A stretch of 64,000 nt of DNA from Costus lasius (GCA_027563935.2 CM050453.2:66262018-66326017); one strand, 5' to 3'. Positions 11,727 to 24,096 are shown, counted from the first letter of the stretch. Numbers and translations: made by a program. Notes: generated by a model from the letters alone, not told the origin.

Positions 11727-13150
11727 TGATGTGTTCCGTAAGTGCACGGACAAATCAAAGTAATAAAAATATCATTCCCACAGAAACCAATGACCAATTA
11801 CTGAGTCTACTTAAGATCATTAGCTAGACTAATCTAAAAAAGAATGGTTTTTATCTTAACTAAAATGTAGAAATAGTAAAATAGACTTTGGTTGTAATCG
11901 ATTTGATGGAAATTTAGGATTCTGATTTCACCACACTATGTTTCATGACTTTTCTAATTAGAAATATCTTAAGAAGGATTTACTGTACTGAAGGGGATTT
12001 ATCTGCATGTATATATTACCCCCTCTCGACAGTATGATCCAGTATTTACCGAGTTAACTCCCTACTCTCGTGGTTATTAACTCGAGATAAACCCAATGAA
12101 TTCTTGACAAATCTATGAAATCCCTCAAGCCAATTCGAACTACTCTCATGTTCAAATCAACTTGTCAAAAAATTGTAGATCCGACATCGCAATTCACCTC
12201 TCAGTACTTCTTGCGATGACTCTAAGCAAGCAAATTAGGGCCAGTAATCAACATGTAATAAGCACAACAATAATCGAATCTAACACAAGTAAATTACTTC
12301 ATAAGAAAGAAATCAATGATTAAGTCATGGAAACATAGTGGGTTACAATAGTAATTCTAAATAAAAGATTTACGCTGACATGTTCATCATGTTCATGTTA
12401 TAAAAATCCATGTTTTCAATTACAGTTGGCAATTAAAATATAAAATCAACAACGAGGAAGGAATTCAAGGCTTCCTGATGAAGATTGATGCTGGTTGATC
12501 AGAAAATTCAAAGCTTTTCCGGTGAAGAATCGTCGTACACCGCCAATCGCACTAGAACTCGCCCCTTTGTCCAATTCATCTTGAAAATCTACCAAAAAGT
12601 CCCAATAATCACTCCCTAGCTTCCTTATATAGTTCTCCCTCGTTAGAATAGGTTTCCCCAAATGTTGGCTCGAAAATAAGCTAATTTTGGCAAGAATCTG
12701 AGTCAATCTCAAAACTAGAGGACAAAAATACGGCCATGATTATAATTATGGCCTGGCCATATTTCTTTCTTTGTCTTCTAGAAATAAAACCTGGAAGAAT
12801 TATGGCCATGAAAATGATCACGGGTAGGCCATATTTCTTTTTGTGGATTTTCTTCAACAAATCATGACTCTGATTTCGTCACAAGCATGTCGTATTTCTT
12901 TCTGTGGATTTCTAGTATTTTGTATTGAGTAAATTATGGCTGTGATAAATATCATAGGTAGGCCATATTTCTTTCTGTGCTCTTCCAGAAAATATGGTCG
13001 CGATACAAATTATAGGCAGGCTATATTTTGCAAATAAGCTCTAATTTGCACGAATTTTGATGAGCAACTTCGTTTTGACTTGTAGAATTCATCTGTGCAT
13101 TTGGATTCTTCAAAATCTATCAAAATTTAGTTGTTTTCACCTGAAACATG
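11727..13150 (-). repeat. 5' LTR of the Athila/Tat-type element, outer border uncertain
   Basis: The LTR begins TGATGTGTTCCGTAAG on the plus strand directly after the primer site; 'CCGTAAGTGCACGG' is common at this LTR end in the group. The outer end is not fixed because the partner LTR is absent; it may lie around 13135-13160. The 88-residue open frame at 12446-12712 is LTR sequence without recognisable homology. Confidence 0.65.
12755..13030. repeat. Degenerate tandem repeat in the Athila-type LTR
   Basis: The motif GGCCATATTTCTTTCT recurs at 12755, 12827, 12889 (mutated), 12961 and about 13018 (shortened), with spacings near 72, 62, 72 and 57 bp. Between the motifs are variants of AATTATGGCCATGATAA. 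The copies are well diverged. Confidence 0.7.
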
Positions 13151-13158
13151 ACATAAGT

Positions 13159-13607
13159 GATGAGAGGTGAAGATTCCGAATAAACAAAAGTATTTAAGTC
13201 AAAATAAGTGGAAACATGATAAAAATAGAAGAGATTATGCTTAAAAAGTATAGTAAAAATACTATATAAATAACAGACATCACTTCCCTCCCTTCTCTTG
13301 GCACTTCATTGCTTGTGAGTGGCGCAAGTTGATAAGGGAGAGCCCTAAGGCATGGATCTTCTTGCCGAGGCTGGCACCGAGCATGGAAGAAGAGGACTCG
13401 AGCATCGACTGTGTGTAAGACTACAGAGGGCACACGCTTAGGCGCCTACATCGACATCTCATTGCTTAGCTCTAAGGTATCTTTCTCCTCACATCGTGTC
13501 AAACCCCTCGCATGAACCGATCCTCTGGTTTTTGGGATTGGCCTCTTTCAGAGATTTGCTTCTGTTGTATATATGTAAAAATTTTAAAATCCCTGGGGCT
13601 TCCGAAC
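13159..13607 (+). repeat. Possible old LTR with mutated primer site
   Basis: A TATA-like CTATATAAATA stands at about 13262. Near 13608 the sequence CTTCCGAACA is followed by TGATATCAGAGC, one change away from the iMet primer site TGGTATCAGAGC. This arrangement suggests the 3' end of a plus-strand LTR plus primer site. The left border is a guess (TGAGAGGTG) and no partner LTR or protein is visible. Confidence 0.38.
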
Positions 13608-14408
13608 AGTGATATCAGAGCTACTTGTGAGACTCTAACGGTGTTTTTTGCTTTAATTATATGCTCACATTCCATCTGATTTTTTTAAAAAAATTGCATA
13701 TGGCTCATGGCTTTTTTAAGTAGGAAAAATTGTAGGTCTTTTGTTCCTAACTTCTATTCGATCTCCATTGGTTTTTCGCTTTCTTCACATGATTGGGATA
13801 GACCCATATGTGGAAGAAATAATTTCTCCTCGCATAGTGGGATAGACCTATTGATGAAGCGTCTAATAGGAGGGAGGGTCCTTAGAGCCGTACTCTAGGG
13901 TTTTACACAATGCTTGCAGAAAACAGGAGAGGGTCGTGAGGCGAGGGAAGAGAGACGCGTCGGAAAATGCAAGGAAACCGATAGAAAGCATGGTCAATCT
14001 GCGACGAACTCGATCAAGGCAACACAAATGCAAAGGAAGAACAATGGCACCCAACTATTTTACGCAACACACTAACTTCATAGCATTTTTAAGCATTCCT
14101 TGTAGCTCACTTAGCACGTTTTAAGCTCAGCCACGCAGGGGAGAATAGCAAGTACGCAGGGGTTCAGCTCGCCCACCTATACGGCTGAAACAAACCAAAG
14201 ACACAAGAGATCCGACCACGCTCCGATGTGCGGACAGACGTGGGTGAAGTAGAAAGGAGAAAACCGCAGCAAAGAAATGTACAAGAGAGTGACAAACAGG
14301 TGAACCTGACCCACCGGAAGGGTGGGATTTACTTCAAACCAGAAGAGGGAACAACTTGGAATCGAAGAGACACCTTCGACCCGAACAACAGCGAAGGCGA
14401 GGCTCTGC
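13608..14408. other. Unassigned stretch before P0
   Basis: Apart from the primer-like site at its left end I see nothing recognisable. The short open frames (61-70 residues, for example 14228-14440, which runs into the P0 LTR) lack homology and coding features. It may be leader of the element suggested at 13159-13607 or plain degenerate DNA. Confidence 0.5.
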
Positions 14409-16089
14409 TGTTGGGGTATGCCCTTAAGGCTAATGTTTGAGGCCTAGGGATTCTTTCAGTATCATGTATAAACTCTTATGTTTATAAAGGCAATGGTTGT
14501 TATTCAGGTTGTTACATCATCTGCTGTCATATGTATACTTCTGAATAATGTCTCAATGCTGTTCAGCTTGGCTAACATGCAGTTAAGTCCTTAGTCGAGA
14601 TATCTTGGTGAACATGAGACAGCCTAGATATGATTGAGACTAATATGTGTTCTAATCTTATAGGATGCTTCGAGCATGGAATAAGATGTAGACTCATAGG
14701 TACATTGGATGTACTGGACAGACCCTACTAGGATATTCAATTGCTTGTCACAATGTGAATAATCCTTGTATGCGAACAAGTGACATACTTCCTCTGACTT
14801 GAGATCACTTGTGTTTCTAAATGATGATTGTCATTGTTTTGAGGTAGTTCAATATCATTTGAAACATAATGGTTATAGACTATCTTGGATAATGATCATG
14901 AGTCAGGTTAGGACACTAGTGATAGATAAAGGATTGCCGTCTCCTTAATAGGAGTGTGATGTTCTAAAGGGGCCCCCCTGGATGAGATGATTGAGAAAGT
15001 GTATGGCCATACCCAGATGACTATGTTCATCTGATCTAATCATGCTCATCATATTGGAGTTACAAGCTTGACACGCTTGTCCAATAAGAACATCCAGTGG
15101 CAAAGGAAACATGTATGCCTAGTGAAGTAGATTCACACTTGTGCTGTGGTTTGGGTGTAGTCTTGGAAGACTCTTTCCTTTATATCGGGAGACAGTGATG
15201 TGTTGCTAGATACCCCTCACTGATCATGATAACGTGAGTTATCATTACCGACATTTAAAGGAAACCCTCAGGGTCGCACAATTTGATGATATGGCTTACT
15301 CATGTCAGATCGTGTGGACTGGATTGTTTTGGTTCAGTTTAAGGGAATTTAAACTCTGATTGTAAGTGAGATCTGGTCTGATCATGTTTGATTGATTAGG
15401 GCTTTAGATCGGTAAGCTTCGATCGTGAGAATTGATGCTAGATCGGTGAGATCAAGAGCATCAGGAGATGAACGGTTAGATCTTGAACCATTTGGTTTAA
15501 TGAGATCTAGGCCATGGCTTGGGCTGATTTGTTTTTGGTCTTTGAACCAAATTGAACCGGCTCAAGAATGAGCGCATGGTTCAAAGACAGAAGGATGAGC
15601 GTTCGGTTCACTTGAAGTGAACACATAACGCATAACCGCATGAGACATTAAGGCTTGCTATTTTTAGAAGCCATGTCTCAACGTTCACAAGGAATGTTTC
15701 TCTCGTCGCCCCTCTTCACTACTCGAAGCCTCTCGTGTGTGGTGATAGAGTTCACACCAGGAGAGTTTGACAAGCGAAAGGAACTTCATCTCATCTTCCT
15801 TCACGCGACAAGAAAGCTTGGTGAACCTTGCTAGCACAAGGAACACAAGGAGTAGTCATCATCCTCTTGTGTGCGCTACCTTTGGAGAAGACCCCTTTCG
15901 ATCTTTACTTCCAAGGCACCATCCAAGCGATGGCAATGGTATGATCTTTCTTCTAGATCTATCTACATTGCAAGGTATTGAAAGTTGATCATATGACATA
16001 TAAATCGATCTAGGAAACCCTTGCTTCCGCTCGAAAATTTTATATGCGCCTTCTATTAGGGTTTCGCCCCTTGTTTCAGGGGACTTTCA
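14409..16089 (+). repeat. P0 5' LTR (1681 bp)
   Basis: The LTR starts TGTTGGGGTATGCCC and ends GGGGACTTTCA, followed by AT and the primer site. It is the same family as the LTRs of M1, M2, M3, P1 and P2, but of a distinct subfamily in the last few hundred bases (U5 side). An AATAAA-like and a TTTATAAAGG-like word occur about 55-85 bp from the start in most copies. The antisense open frames common to all family LTRs are not genes. Confidence 0.93.
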
Positions 16090-16091
16090 AT

Positions 16092-16103
16092 TGGTATCAG
16101 AGC
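16092..16103 (+). other. P0 primer binding site (iMet)
   Basis: The sequence is TGGTATCAGAGC, 2 nt after the LTR end at 16089. Confidence 0.92.
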
Positions 16104-17539
16104 AGGTTTTTATATGTTCATATGATTGCTTGATCTTCATGCTTGATCCATGTATGCGCTTTTGAGTAGATCTAAGGTTACATGCGAAAATACATGCTTA
16201 TCATAGATGTATGTTCTCTCCTTGGCGCATGTTTGTTGGCGCATGCTTTAGTTTTTCTCAAAACAAAAGGACTTGCGCGCCCTTCATTAGATCTAATAAG
16301 CGCCTACTATAAACCCTTAGACGGGTTGATAGGGTTGAAGTCATCATCTAGTTAAGATCCAACCAGTCTGATCAGACCATCTGACAGCCTAGATGGGTCG
16401 ACCAGATGGCACCTGTGCGCAAGCACGAGGTGGCTATAGGTCGGCTGCATCAAGAGCGTGTAGCGAGGTCTGGTTGAGACAACCAGTGAACGCGCATGAG
16501 TTGGGCCCAGGGTCACACCCGCTTGCCTGAACTCATGAGGGTCGTTCAGCCCATCTGCATGCATTATTGGCCACTAGGTCAACTCAAGTCAGTTAGGACT
16601 TGGTGCATGCAAGGGCAGTGGATCTGACTAGACATGATGAGTGGATCCCTATTAATGGACCGTTGTAAGGTAGTAGGGCACATAAGGAAAATAAAATTGA
16701 TGCCAATGGGTTTTTCCAAAATTTTATTTTGTTTATGGATCACATGTTGATTGGATGCCATGATGCTTGTTTATTTAATCTTATGTGGGCTGCCTATTTA
16801 ATGTGTGCTGTGCTAGGGCCTGCGTGCCTGGGTTAAAATTGTAAATTAATATTTATTGTGATCTGCGTATCACATTTTAATTAATTTATTGTGTAATTGA
16901 CCTGCGTGTCAATCATGTCTAGATAGATTAAATTGTATTTTAATCAGACATGAGCACTGAGCACACATGGTAGAGGCGCTTGCAGCAAGTGGCTTGACCA
17001 GGTGGGAGGTCTAGGGTTCGACCCTATGACAGGCGCATTTACCTGGTGGGCGCACCTGAGCTACAGTGGGCGCTTGGGCCAGATGAGATGCAAAAGACCC
17101 ATGAAGAGCTCAAGTGAAGACTTAAGTTAAATTAAGGTCTTACCTAGGCTTATGGGCTTTTACCACATAAGATCAGCATGCTTTCTACTTATTGTTTATA
17201 TAATTAGAACTGCATGATTTTTCTTCTGCTGTCACCATAGGATTTGAATGATAGTAAGAAGATAAAAGACCGTTAAAATCCAACGTTAAAATATCAAGCA
17301 CGATAGCCTTCTGACGCGAAACCTCACTGTTCTGACTATCGTTGGGGCCGTGTTGTACCCACTCAGTGGGCACGCCCATCTATCTTCAGACGGTGTGTGA
17401 TTACACCTGCGTGTTACAGAGAAGGGATTTATCGCTTCTCGTTGCTCAGCATAGCACGTGGTGGTCCAGGGAGTAGGTCGGGTCAGCTTGACCATGTAGG
17501 CTACATATGTGGCGCATATAGTAGCTATATGGAGGCAGC
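16104..17539 (+). other. P0 leader, first part
   Basis: This untranslated leader continues after M1 at 40251-40600. It holds the tRNA-like segment with GGGTTCGACCCT near 16966-17030 and the first leader hairpin at 17349-17374. It contains no long frame. The base word GCAGC at 17535-17539 is the M1 target duplication. Confidence 0.85.
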
Positions 17540-19229
17540 TGAAAGTCCCCTAACTAAGGGGGCGAAACCCTATAGGAGGCGCATATGAAAAAAACTTTGA
17601 TGCAGCGGAAGGGGTTTCAAGGATCTATGCATATAATATGTTCAACTTTAAATTCCAAAACGATTCTCACCATTGCCATCGCTTAGATGGTGTCTTGGAA
17701 GGAAAGGCGCAAGTGCTCCTTCTCCAAAGGTGACGCACACAATTGGTGTCGCCTACTCTTCCTTGGTGCTCCTTGTGCTAGCAAGGTTCCAAGAAGTCGT
17801 TGTCGAATGGAAGGGGAGAGATCTCCTTTGCTTGGCGATTACTTCCTTCTCCTTTCGTCAATCTCTTCACCACACGAGAGTGCAAAACCGAATAACTCAA
17901 GTTGGCGACAAGAGTGAAGGAGAGGCGAGAGAGTAGAGCGCCTTAGGCGTGAACGTGAGTAATGGTCACGTATGTGATCATGCTTTCTAAAAATAGAAAG
18001 CCACTCACTCACATGCGATCATGGGTTTACCCCAATCGCAAACTCCTCTCAATTTGAACCATGCGCTCAACCAATGAGCTGGTTCAATTTGGTTTGGTTT
18101 AATAACCAAATAAACCAAGCAATCAGTCCAGACCACAATAAACCCTAAGGCTCTTGATCTGACCGTCGATCTCTTGATGCTCCTGATCTCACTGATCTAG
18201 CATCCAATCTCTCGATCGAAGCTTACCGATCTCAAGCCCTAATCAATCAAACATGATCAGACCAGATCTCACTTACAATCAGAGATTAAATCCCTTTAAA
18301 TTGAACCTGAAGAATTCAGTCCACACGATCTGACTTAAGTAAGCCATATCATCAAATTGTGCGACCCTGAGGGTTTCCTTTAAATGTCGGTAACGATAAC
18401 TCACGTTATCACGATCAGTGAGGGGTATCTAGCAACACATCACTGTCTCCCGATATAAAGAAAAGAGTCTTCCAAGACTACACCCAAACCACAGCACAAG
18501 TGTGAATCAAACTCACAAGGCATGCAAATATCCTTTGCCACTGGACGTTCTTATTGGACAAGCGTGTCAAGCTTGTAGCTCCAATATGATGAGCATGATT
18601 AGATCAAATGAACATAGTCACCTGGGTATGGCCATACACTATCTCAATCATCTCATCCAGGGGGCCCCTTTAGAACATCACACTCCTTAAACAAGGAGAC
18701 GGCAATCCTTTGTCTATCACTAGTGCCCTAACCTGACTCAAGCTCACCATCCAAGATAGTCTATAATCATTATGTTTCAAATGATATTGAACTAACTCAA
18801 AACAATGACAATCATCATTTAGAAACACAAGTGATCTCAAGTCAGAGGAAATGTGCCACTTGTCGCAATCAAGGATTATTCACATTGTGACAAATAATTG
18901 AATATCCTAGTAGGGTCTGTCCAGTACATCCAATGTACCCATGAGTCTACATCTTATTCCATGCTCGAAGCATCCTATAAGATTAGAACACATATTAGTC
19001 TTAACCATATCAAGGCTGTCTCATGTTCACAAAGATATCTCGACTAAGGACATTATAGCATGTTAGCCCAGCTAAACAGCTTTGAGACATTATTCAGAAG
19101 TACAATTATTGCAGCAGACAATATAACAACCTGAATAACAACCATGTCTTTATAAACATAAGAGTTTATTACATGATACTGATACAATCCCAAGGCCTCA
19201 AACATTAGCCTTAAGGGCATACCCCAACA
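17540..19229 (-). repeat. M1 3' LTR (1690 bp)
   Basis: On the plus strand it begins TGAAAGTCCCC and ends CATACCCCAACA. It matches 38556-40245; I count about six substitutions, all in the half nearest the LTR start. A purine tract (AAGTGGGAGAT on the minus strand) abuts it at 19230. Confidence 0.94.
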
Positions 19230-19249
19230 ATCTCCCACTTGCACTTAAT

Positions 19250-20908
19250 CTAATGGTTGAGAAATCTCAAACCCATATTATTACAGTGCTTCTCATGCTT
19301 CTGCTGCGCCAGAGGCTTGGTAAGTGGGTCTGCCAGATTGTCGTCTGTATGAACCTTGCAGACTTTGATCTCGCCACGATCAATGATCTCCCGGATCAAA
19401 TGAAACCGTCTCTGTATGTGCTTGGACTTCTGGTGCGACCGTGGTTCCTTTGCTTGTGCGATTGCTCCAGTGTTATCACAGAAGATAACCAAAGGATCTG
19501 CACTCGAAGGAACAACACCAAGTTCTCTCACGAACTTACGAATCCACACTGCCTCCTTGGATGCTTCCGAGGCTGCAACATACTCGGCTTCTGTTGTGGA
19601 ATCAGCAACAGTTGACTGTTTGAAACTCTTCCACACCACTGCTCCTCCATTCAAGCTAAATACATAGCCTGATTGCGATCGGAAATCATCCTGGTCAGAC
19701 TGGAACGAAGCGTCAGTATATCCTTCAATACTGAGTTCTTCCTGACCACCATATATCAAGAACATATCTTTGGTCCTCCGCAGATATTTTAAAATGTTCT
19801 TGACTGCAATCCAGTGCGCCAAACCTGGATTACTTTGGAACCGACTGGTCACGCTTAACCCGTAAGCAACGTCTGGGCGAGTACACAACATCGCATACAT
19901 AATGGACCCAATAGCCGAAGCATAAGGCGTATTGTCCATTTCATCTTTCTCAGTCTGTGTTTGTGGACACTGACTCTTTGAAAGATTCAGACCATGTCTG
20001 ACTGGAAGATATCCTCTTTTAGAATTCTCTAAATGAAATCTCTCCAGGACTTTATCGATGTAAGTACTCTGGCACAGCCCGAGAAGCCTCTTAGATCTAT
20101 CCCTATAGATCTTCACACCTAATACATAGGCTGCTTCTCCTAGATCTTTCATCTGGAAACATTTCCTTAACCATGCCTTAACCGCATGCATTTCAGGAAT
20201 GTCATTTCCAATGATCAAGATATCATCGACGTAGAGGACTAGGAAAGTAATCACGCTCCCACTAAACCTCTTATATACACACGGGTCATCCTCGTTCTTG
20301 ATGAAACCAAACTCACTAATTGATTCATCAAAATGAATATTCCAGCTTCTCGATGCTTGTTTAAGTCCATAAATAGACTTCTTTAATTTGCATATCTTAT
20401 GACGATCTGATGGATTAGTGAAACCTTCTAGTTGTGTCATATACACATCCTCATCCAGATTTCCATTAAGGAAAGCTGTTTTCACATCCATTTGCCAAAT
20501 CTCATAATCATAATATGCTGCTATCGCGAAAAGAATCCGAATAGACTTAAACATAGCTACAGGTGAGAAAGTTTCATCATAATCTATCCCGTAGATTTGT
20601 TTGAAACCTTTCGCAACTAGCCTGCCTTTATAGGTAACCACGTTACCATCCATGTCAATCTTCTTCTTGAAGATCCATTTACAGCCTATAGGGATAACTC
20701 CCGGAGGCGGATCAACCAAATCCCAGACTTGGTTATCTGACATGGAGTCCATCTCGGCGCGCATAGCTTCAAGCCATCTCGCTGACTCCGGTCCACTGAC
20801 CTCATCCGCATAAGTGAGGGGTTCATCATTATCAATGATGTAGACTCCGTCATAGCGCTCAGGCTGTCGACGGATCCTTCCCGATCTTCGCGGTTCCCGT
20901 GATATCTG
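19250..20908 (-). pseudogene. M1 gag-pol, RT and RNase H part
   Basis: This is the 3' part of the M1 frame, from the integrase-RT linker to the stop. It carries RT with the palm motif MDVKTAFLNG and the catalytic YVDD, then RNase H with YTDASF, an STTEAEY helix and a C-terminal SKHIQRRFHLI block, as in copia elements. The reverse transcriptase copies element RNA into DNA and RNase H removes the RNA. The frame is open throughout; it is severed from gag, protease and integrase only by P1 at 20909. A translation starting inside RT has no known role. Confidence 0.93.
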
Positions 20909-22582
20909 TGTTGGGGTATGCCCTTAAGGCTAATGTTTGAGGCCTGTGGGAATGTATCAGTATCATGTAATAAACTCTTATGTTTATAAAGGCATGGTTG
21001 TTATTCAGTTAGCTACATTGTCTGCTGCAATATATGTTCTTCTGAATAATGTCTCAAAGCTGTTCAGCTGGGCTGACATGCTATTAAGTCCTTAGTCGAT
21101 GTATCTTGGTGAACATGAGACAGCCTTGATATGGTTAAGACTAATATGTGTTCTAATCTTATAGGATGCTTCGAGCATGGAATAAGATGTAGACTCATGG
21201 GTACATGGGATGTACTGGACAAACCCTACTAGGATGTTCAATTGTTTGTCACAATGTGAATATTCCTTGATTATGACAAGTGGCACATTTCCTCTGACTT
21301 GAGATCACTTGTGTTTTCTAAATGATGATTGTCATTGTTTTGAGATAGTTCAATATCGTTTGAAACATAATGATTATAGACTATCTTGGATGGTGAGCTT
21401 GAGTCAGGTTAGAGCATTAGAGATAGACAAAGGATTGCCGTCTCCTTGTTTAAGGAGTGTGATGTTCTAAAGGGGCCCCCTGGATGAGATGATTGAGAAA
21501 AGTGTATGGCCATACCCAGGTGACAGTGTTCATCTGATCTAATCATGCTCATCATATTGGAGTTACGAGCTTGACAGGCTTGTCCAATAAGAACATCCAG
21601 TGGCAAAGGAAATATGCATGCCTTGTGAATTGATTCACACTTGTGCTGTTTTTGGGTGTAGTCTTGGAAGACTCTTTCCTTTATATCGGGAGACAGTGAT
21701 GTGTTGCTAGATACCTCTCACTGGTCGTGATAACGTGAGTTATCGTTACCGACGCTTAAAGGAAACCCTCAGGGTCGCACAATTTGATGATATGGCTTAC
21801 TTAAGTCAGATCGTGTGGACTGAATTGTTCGGGTTCAGTTTAAAGGGATTTAATCTCTGATTGTAAGTGAGATCTGGTCTGATCATGTTTGATTGATTAG
21901 GGCTTGAGATCGGTAAGCTTCGATCGAGAGAACGGATGCTAGATCGGTCAGATCAGAAGCATCAAGAGATCGACGGTCAGATCAAGCACCTTAGGGTTTT
22001 TAATGTGATCTGGACTAATTGCTTGGGTTATTTGGTTTATAGACCAGACCGAATTGAACCGGCTCTAGATGTGAGCGCTTGGTTCAAAGTAATGAGGAAA
22101 ATGCGATTGGTTCATGTGGGCATGAACACATGATCGCATGTAAGAGAGGTTGGCTATTTTTAGCAACCACGCCCCCCATGTTTACATGGAGCGCATCTCT
22201 TGTTGCCTCAACCTCTAATTCTCGTTGCTCTCTCTCGTAAGAGACTTCTCTTTCACGTCTTGGAGACTCGAGAATCAAGCAAGGAAAGGCGATCTTCTTC
22301 CCTTCTCACGCGATCAAAGACACCTAGGAATCTTGCTAGCACAAGATATTCCGTAGGGAGTAGGCGCATCCTCATCTTGTGTGCGCGTCCTAAGGAGGAA
22401 ATCTTCGTTGCTTTCTATCTTCCAAGGCGCCATATTTAAATGGCATTGGTATGAATCGCATCTCCTTCTTTCATGTTTTTAAAGGTTGATCATATATTGC
22501 ATGTTTTCGATACTTGAATCCGCTGCCTATCGAGTTTGCGCCAACTAGGGTTTCGCCCCCCTCTAGAAAGGGGTTCCCTTCA
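20909..22582 (+). repeat. P1 5' LTR (1674 bp)
   Basis: It starts TGTTGGGGTATGCCC and ends GGTTCCCTTCA. Compared with the 3' LTR, I see three single-base differences: in TTATCG/ATTACC, in the TCTCGT/TGCTC stretch near 22225, and in GCCATA/CTTTAA near 22433. Confidence 0.95.
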
Positions 22583-22584
22583 AT

Positions 22585-22596
22585 TGGTATCAGAGC
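22585..22596 (+). other. P1 primer binding site (iMet)
   Basis: TGGTATCAGAGC lies 2 nt after the LTR end. Confidence 0.93.
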
Positions 22597-23467
22597 GCAA
22601 GGTTTACATGCAAATTTATATGATTGCTTTGATTATGTGTTCCAAGTATTCTAGATCTTCACCATGCGAAATTCATCATGATAACATGTTTCATGCTGAA
22701 ACTTATTTCATGTTTTACTTGCGCATGTATGTTGGCGCATGTAGTAGTTTTTTCTCAAAAATTATATCATTTGCGCGACTCATTGTAGATCTAAGATGCG
22801 CCTGCATTAAAACCCTTAGACGGGTTATTAGGGTTGAAGTCAACCCCTAAGTTAGATCCAAACATGTCTGATCAGATCATCTGACAGCCTGAATGGGTCG
22901 ACCAGATAGCACCTTGGCGCAAGCCTATGGTGGCTATAGGTCGACTGCAGACAGGTGTGTAGCGATGTCTGATTGAGACGACTACTGAACGCACCTGAGT
23001 TAGGCCCGGGGTCACGCCCGCTTGCCACACCTCAGTGTGGTCGTTCAGCCCTGGCGCATGCATAGTTGACCTTATGGTCGACGCAAGTCAGTTAGGACTT
23101 GGTGCATGCAAGGGCAGTGGATCTGACTAGGTTGGATGAGTGGATCCCTAGTAATGGACCGTTGTAAGGTTGTAGGGCAAATAAGGAAAATTAAAATTGA
23201 TCCTATGGGGTTTTCGAAAATTTTAATTTTTATGGATCACATGGTTATTGATTGATGCATATGCTTGTTTATTTAGTCTTATGTGGGCTGCTCATATTAT
23301 TTGTGTGCTGTGCTGGGGCCTGCGTGCCTGAATTAAAAAAATTGTAAATTAATTATTGTGATCTGCGCATCACTGTGTTTTAATTTATAAATGTAAGTGA
23401 CCTACGTGTCACTCTTGTCTAGATAGTTAAATTTGTAATTTAATTAGACAAGAGCACAGAGCACACT

Positions 23468-23530
23468 TGGCAGAGGCGCTTGCAGCAGTGGCTGGACCAG
23501 GTGGGAGGTCTAGGGTTCGACCCTAGGACC
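23468..23530 (+). repeat. tRNA-like (SINE-like) segment in the leader
   Basis: TGGCAGAGGCG resembles a Pol III A box and GGGTTCGACCCT, about 45 nt later, a B box (consensus GGTTCGANNCC). Matching segments are in all family leaders: 16966-17030 (P0) and the minus-strand copies in M1 (about 33072-33150), M3 (49975-50045) and M2 (57980-58055). The A box match is imperfect, so this may be a relic or chance. Confidence 0.35.
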
Positions 23531-23857
23531 TGGCGCAATTTCCTGGTGGGCGCATCAGAGCTGCTGATGGCGCTTGGGCCCAGGTTTGGGCCAGATGAGC
23601 AGCTAAAGACCCATGAAGAGCAAGTGAAGACTTAAGTTAGGTTAAGGTCTCACTAGGGCTATGGGCTTTTACCACATAAGATTCATGCTTTCTTTTATTG
23701 CTTAATATTAGAATTGCATGATTAAATTATCTTCTGCTATCACCATAGGAATTGCATGATAGGCAAGAAGATAAAAGACCGTTAAAATCCAACGCTTAAA
23801 TATCAAGCTCGTAAGCCTTCTGACGCGAAACCTCACTGTTCTGATTATCGTTGGAGC

Positions 23858-24096
23858 CGTGTTGTACCCACTCAGTGGGCACGTCCATCTATCTTCAGAC
23901 GGTGCGGGATTACACCTGTGTGTTACAGAGTGGGGATTTATCCCTTCTCGTTGCTCAGCATAGCACATGGTGGTCCAGGGAGTAGGTCGGGTCAGCTTGA
24001 CCGTGTAGACTACATATGTGGCGCATATGGTAGCACATGGAGGCAGCCATCTGTGGAGTCAGAGATTGTGTTGTACCAACTCAGTTGGCACAGTCT
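23858..24096 (+). other. Pair of related leader hairpins
   Basis: Hairpin 1 (23858-23883) is CGTG, TTGTA, CCCACT-C-AGTGGG, CACG. Hairpin 2 (24063-24096) is AGATTGTG, TTGTA, CCAACT-C-AGTTGG, CACAGTCT. The two share the TTGTA bulge and the central C, while the arms differ at matching positions, so pairing is kept. The same pair lies in P0 (17349-17374, 40266-40299), M1 (32725-32750, 32512-32545), M3 (49623-49648, 49410-49443) and M2 (57626-57651, 57413-57446). Role unknown; RNA packaging or dimer formation is a guess. Confidence 0.7.

Larger units (their letters stand above)
8728..13150 (-). mobile_element. Athila/Tat-type Ty3/gypsy remnant
   Basis: On the minus strand: LTR (ending at 11727), a primer site complementary to an Asp-type tRNA, a broken gag, a protease domain with DLGA, and the first residues of RT. 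The gag end-protease junction (FTDALSxMPSYTKFLKEIL) is the hallmark of the Athila/Tat branch. RT, RNase H, integrase and the 3' LTR are not in the window; they were displaced by the copia-like LTR and the Tekay-type insertion. Stops and frameshifts make it non-coding. The outer LTR border near 13150 is approximate. Confidence 0.85.

Noticed and set aside
12446..12712. 88-residue frame
   Set aside because: Lies in the Athila-type LTR, low complexity ends, no recognisable domain.
13707..14124. Small overlapping frames as a host gene
   Set aside because: Under 65 residues on both strands with no homology, start context or splice pattern that would support a gene.
14971..14986. GGGGCCCC-like palindrome in all copia LTRs as a special site
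   Set aside because: Short GC palindrome (GGGGCCCCCC) repeated with the LTR; nothing else supports a function.
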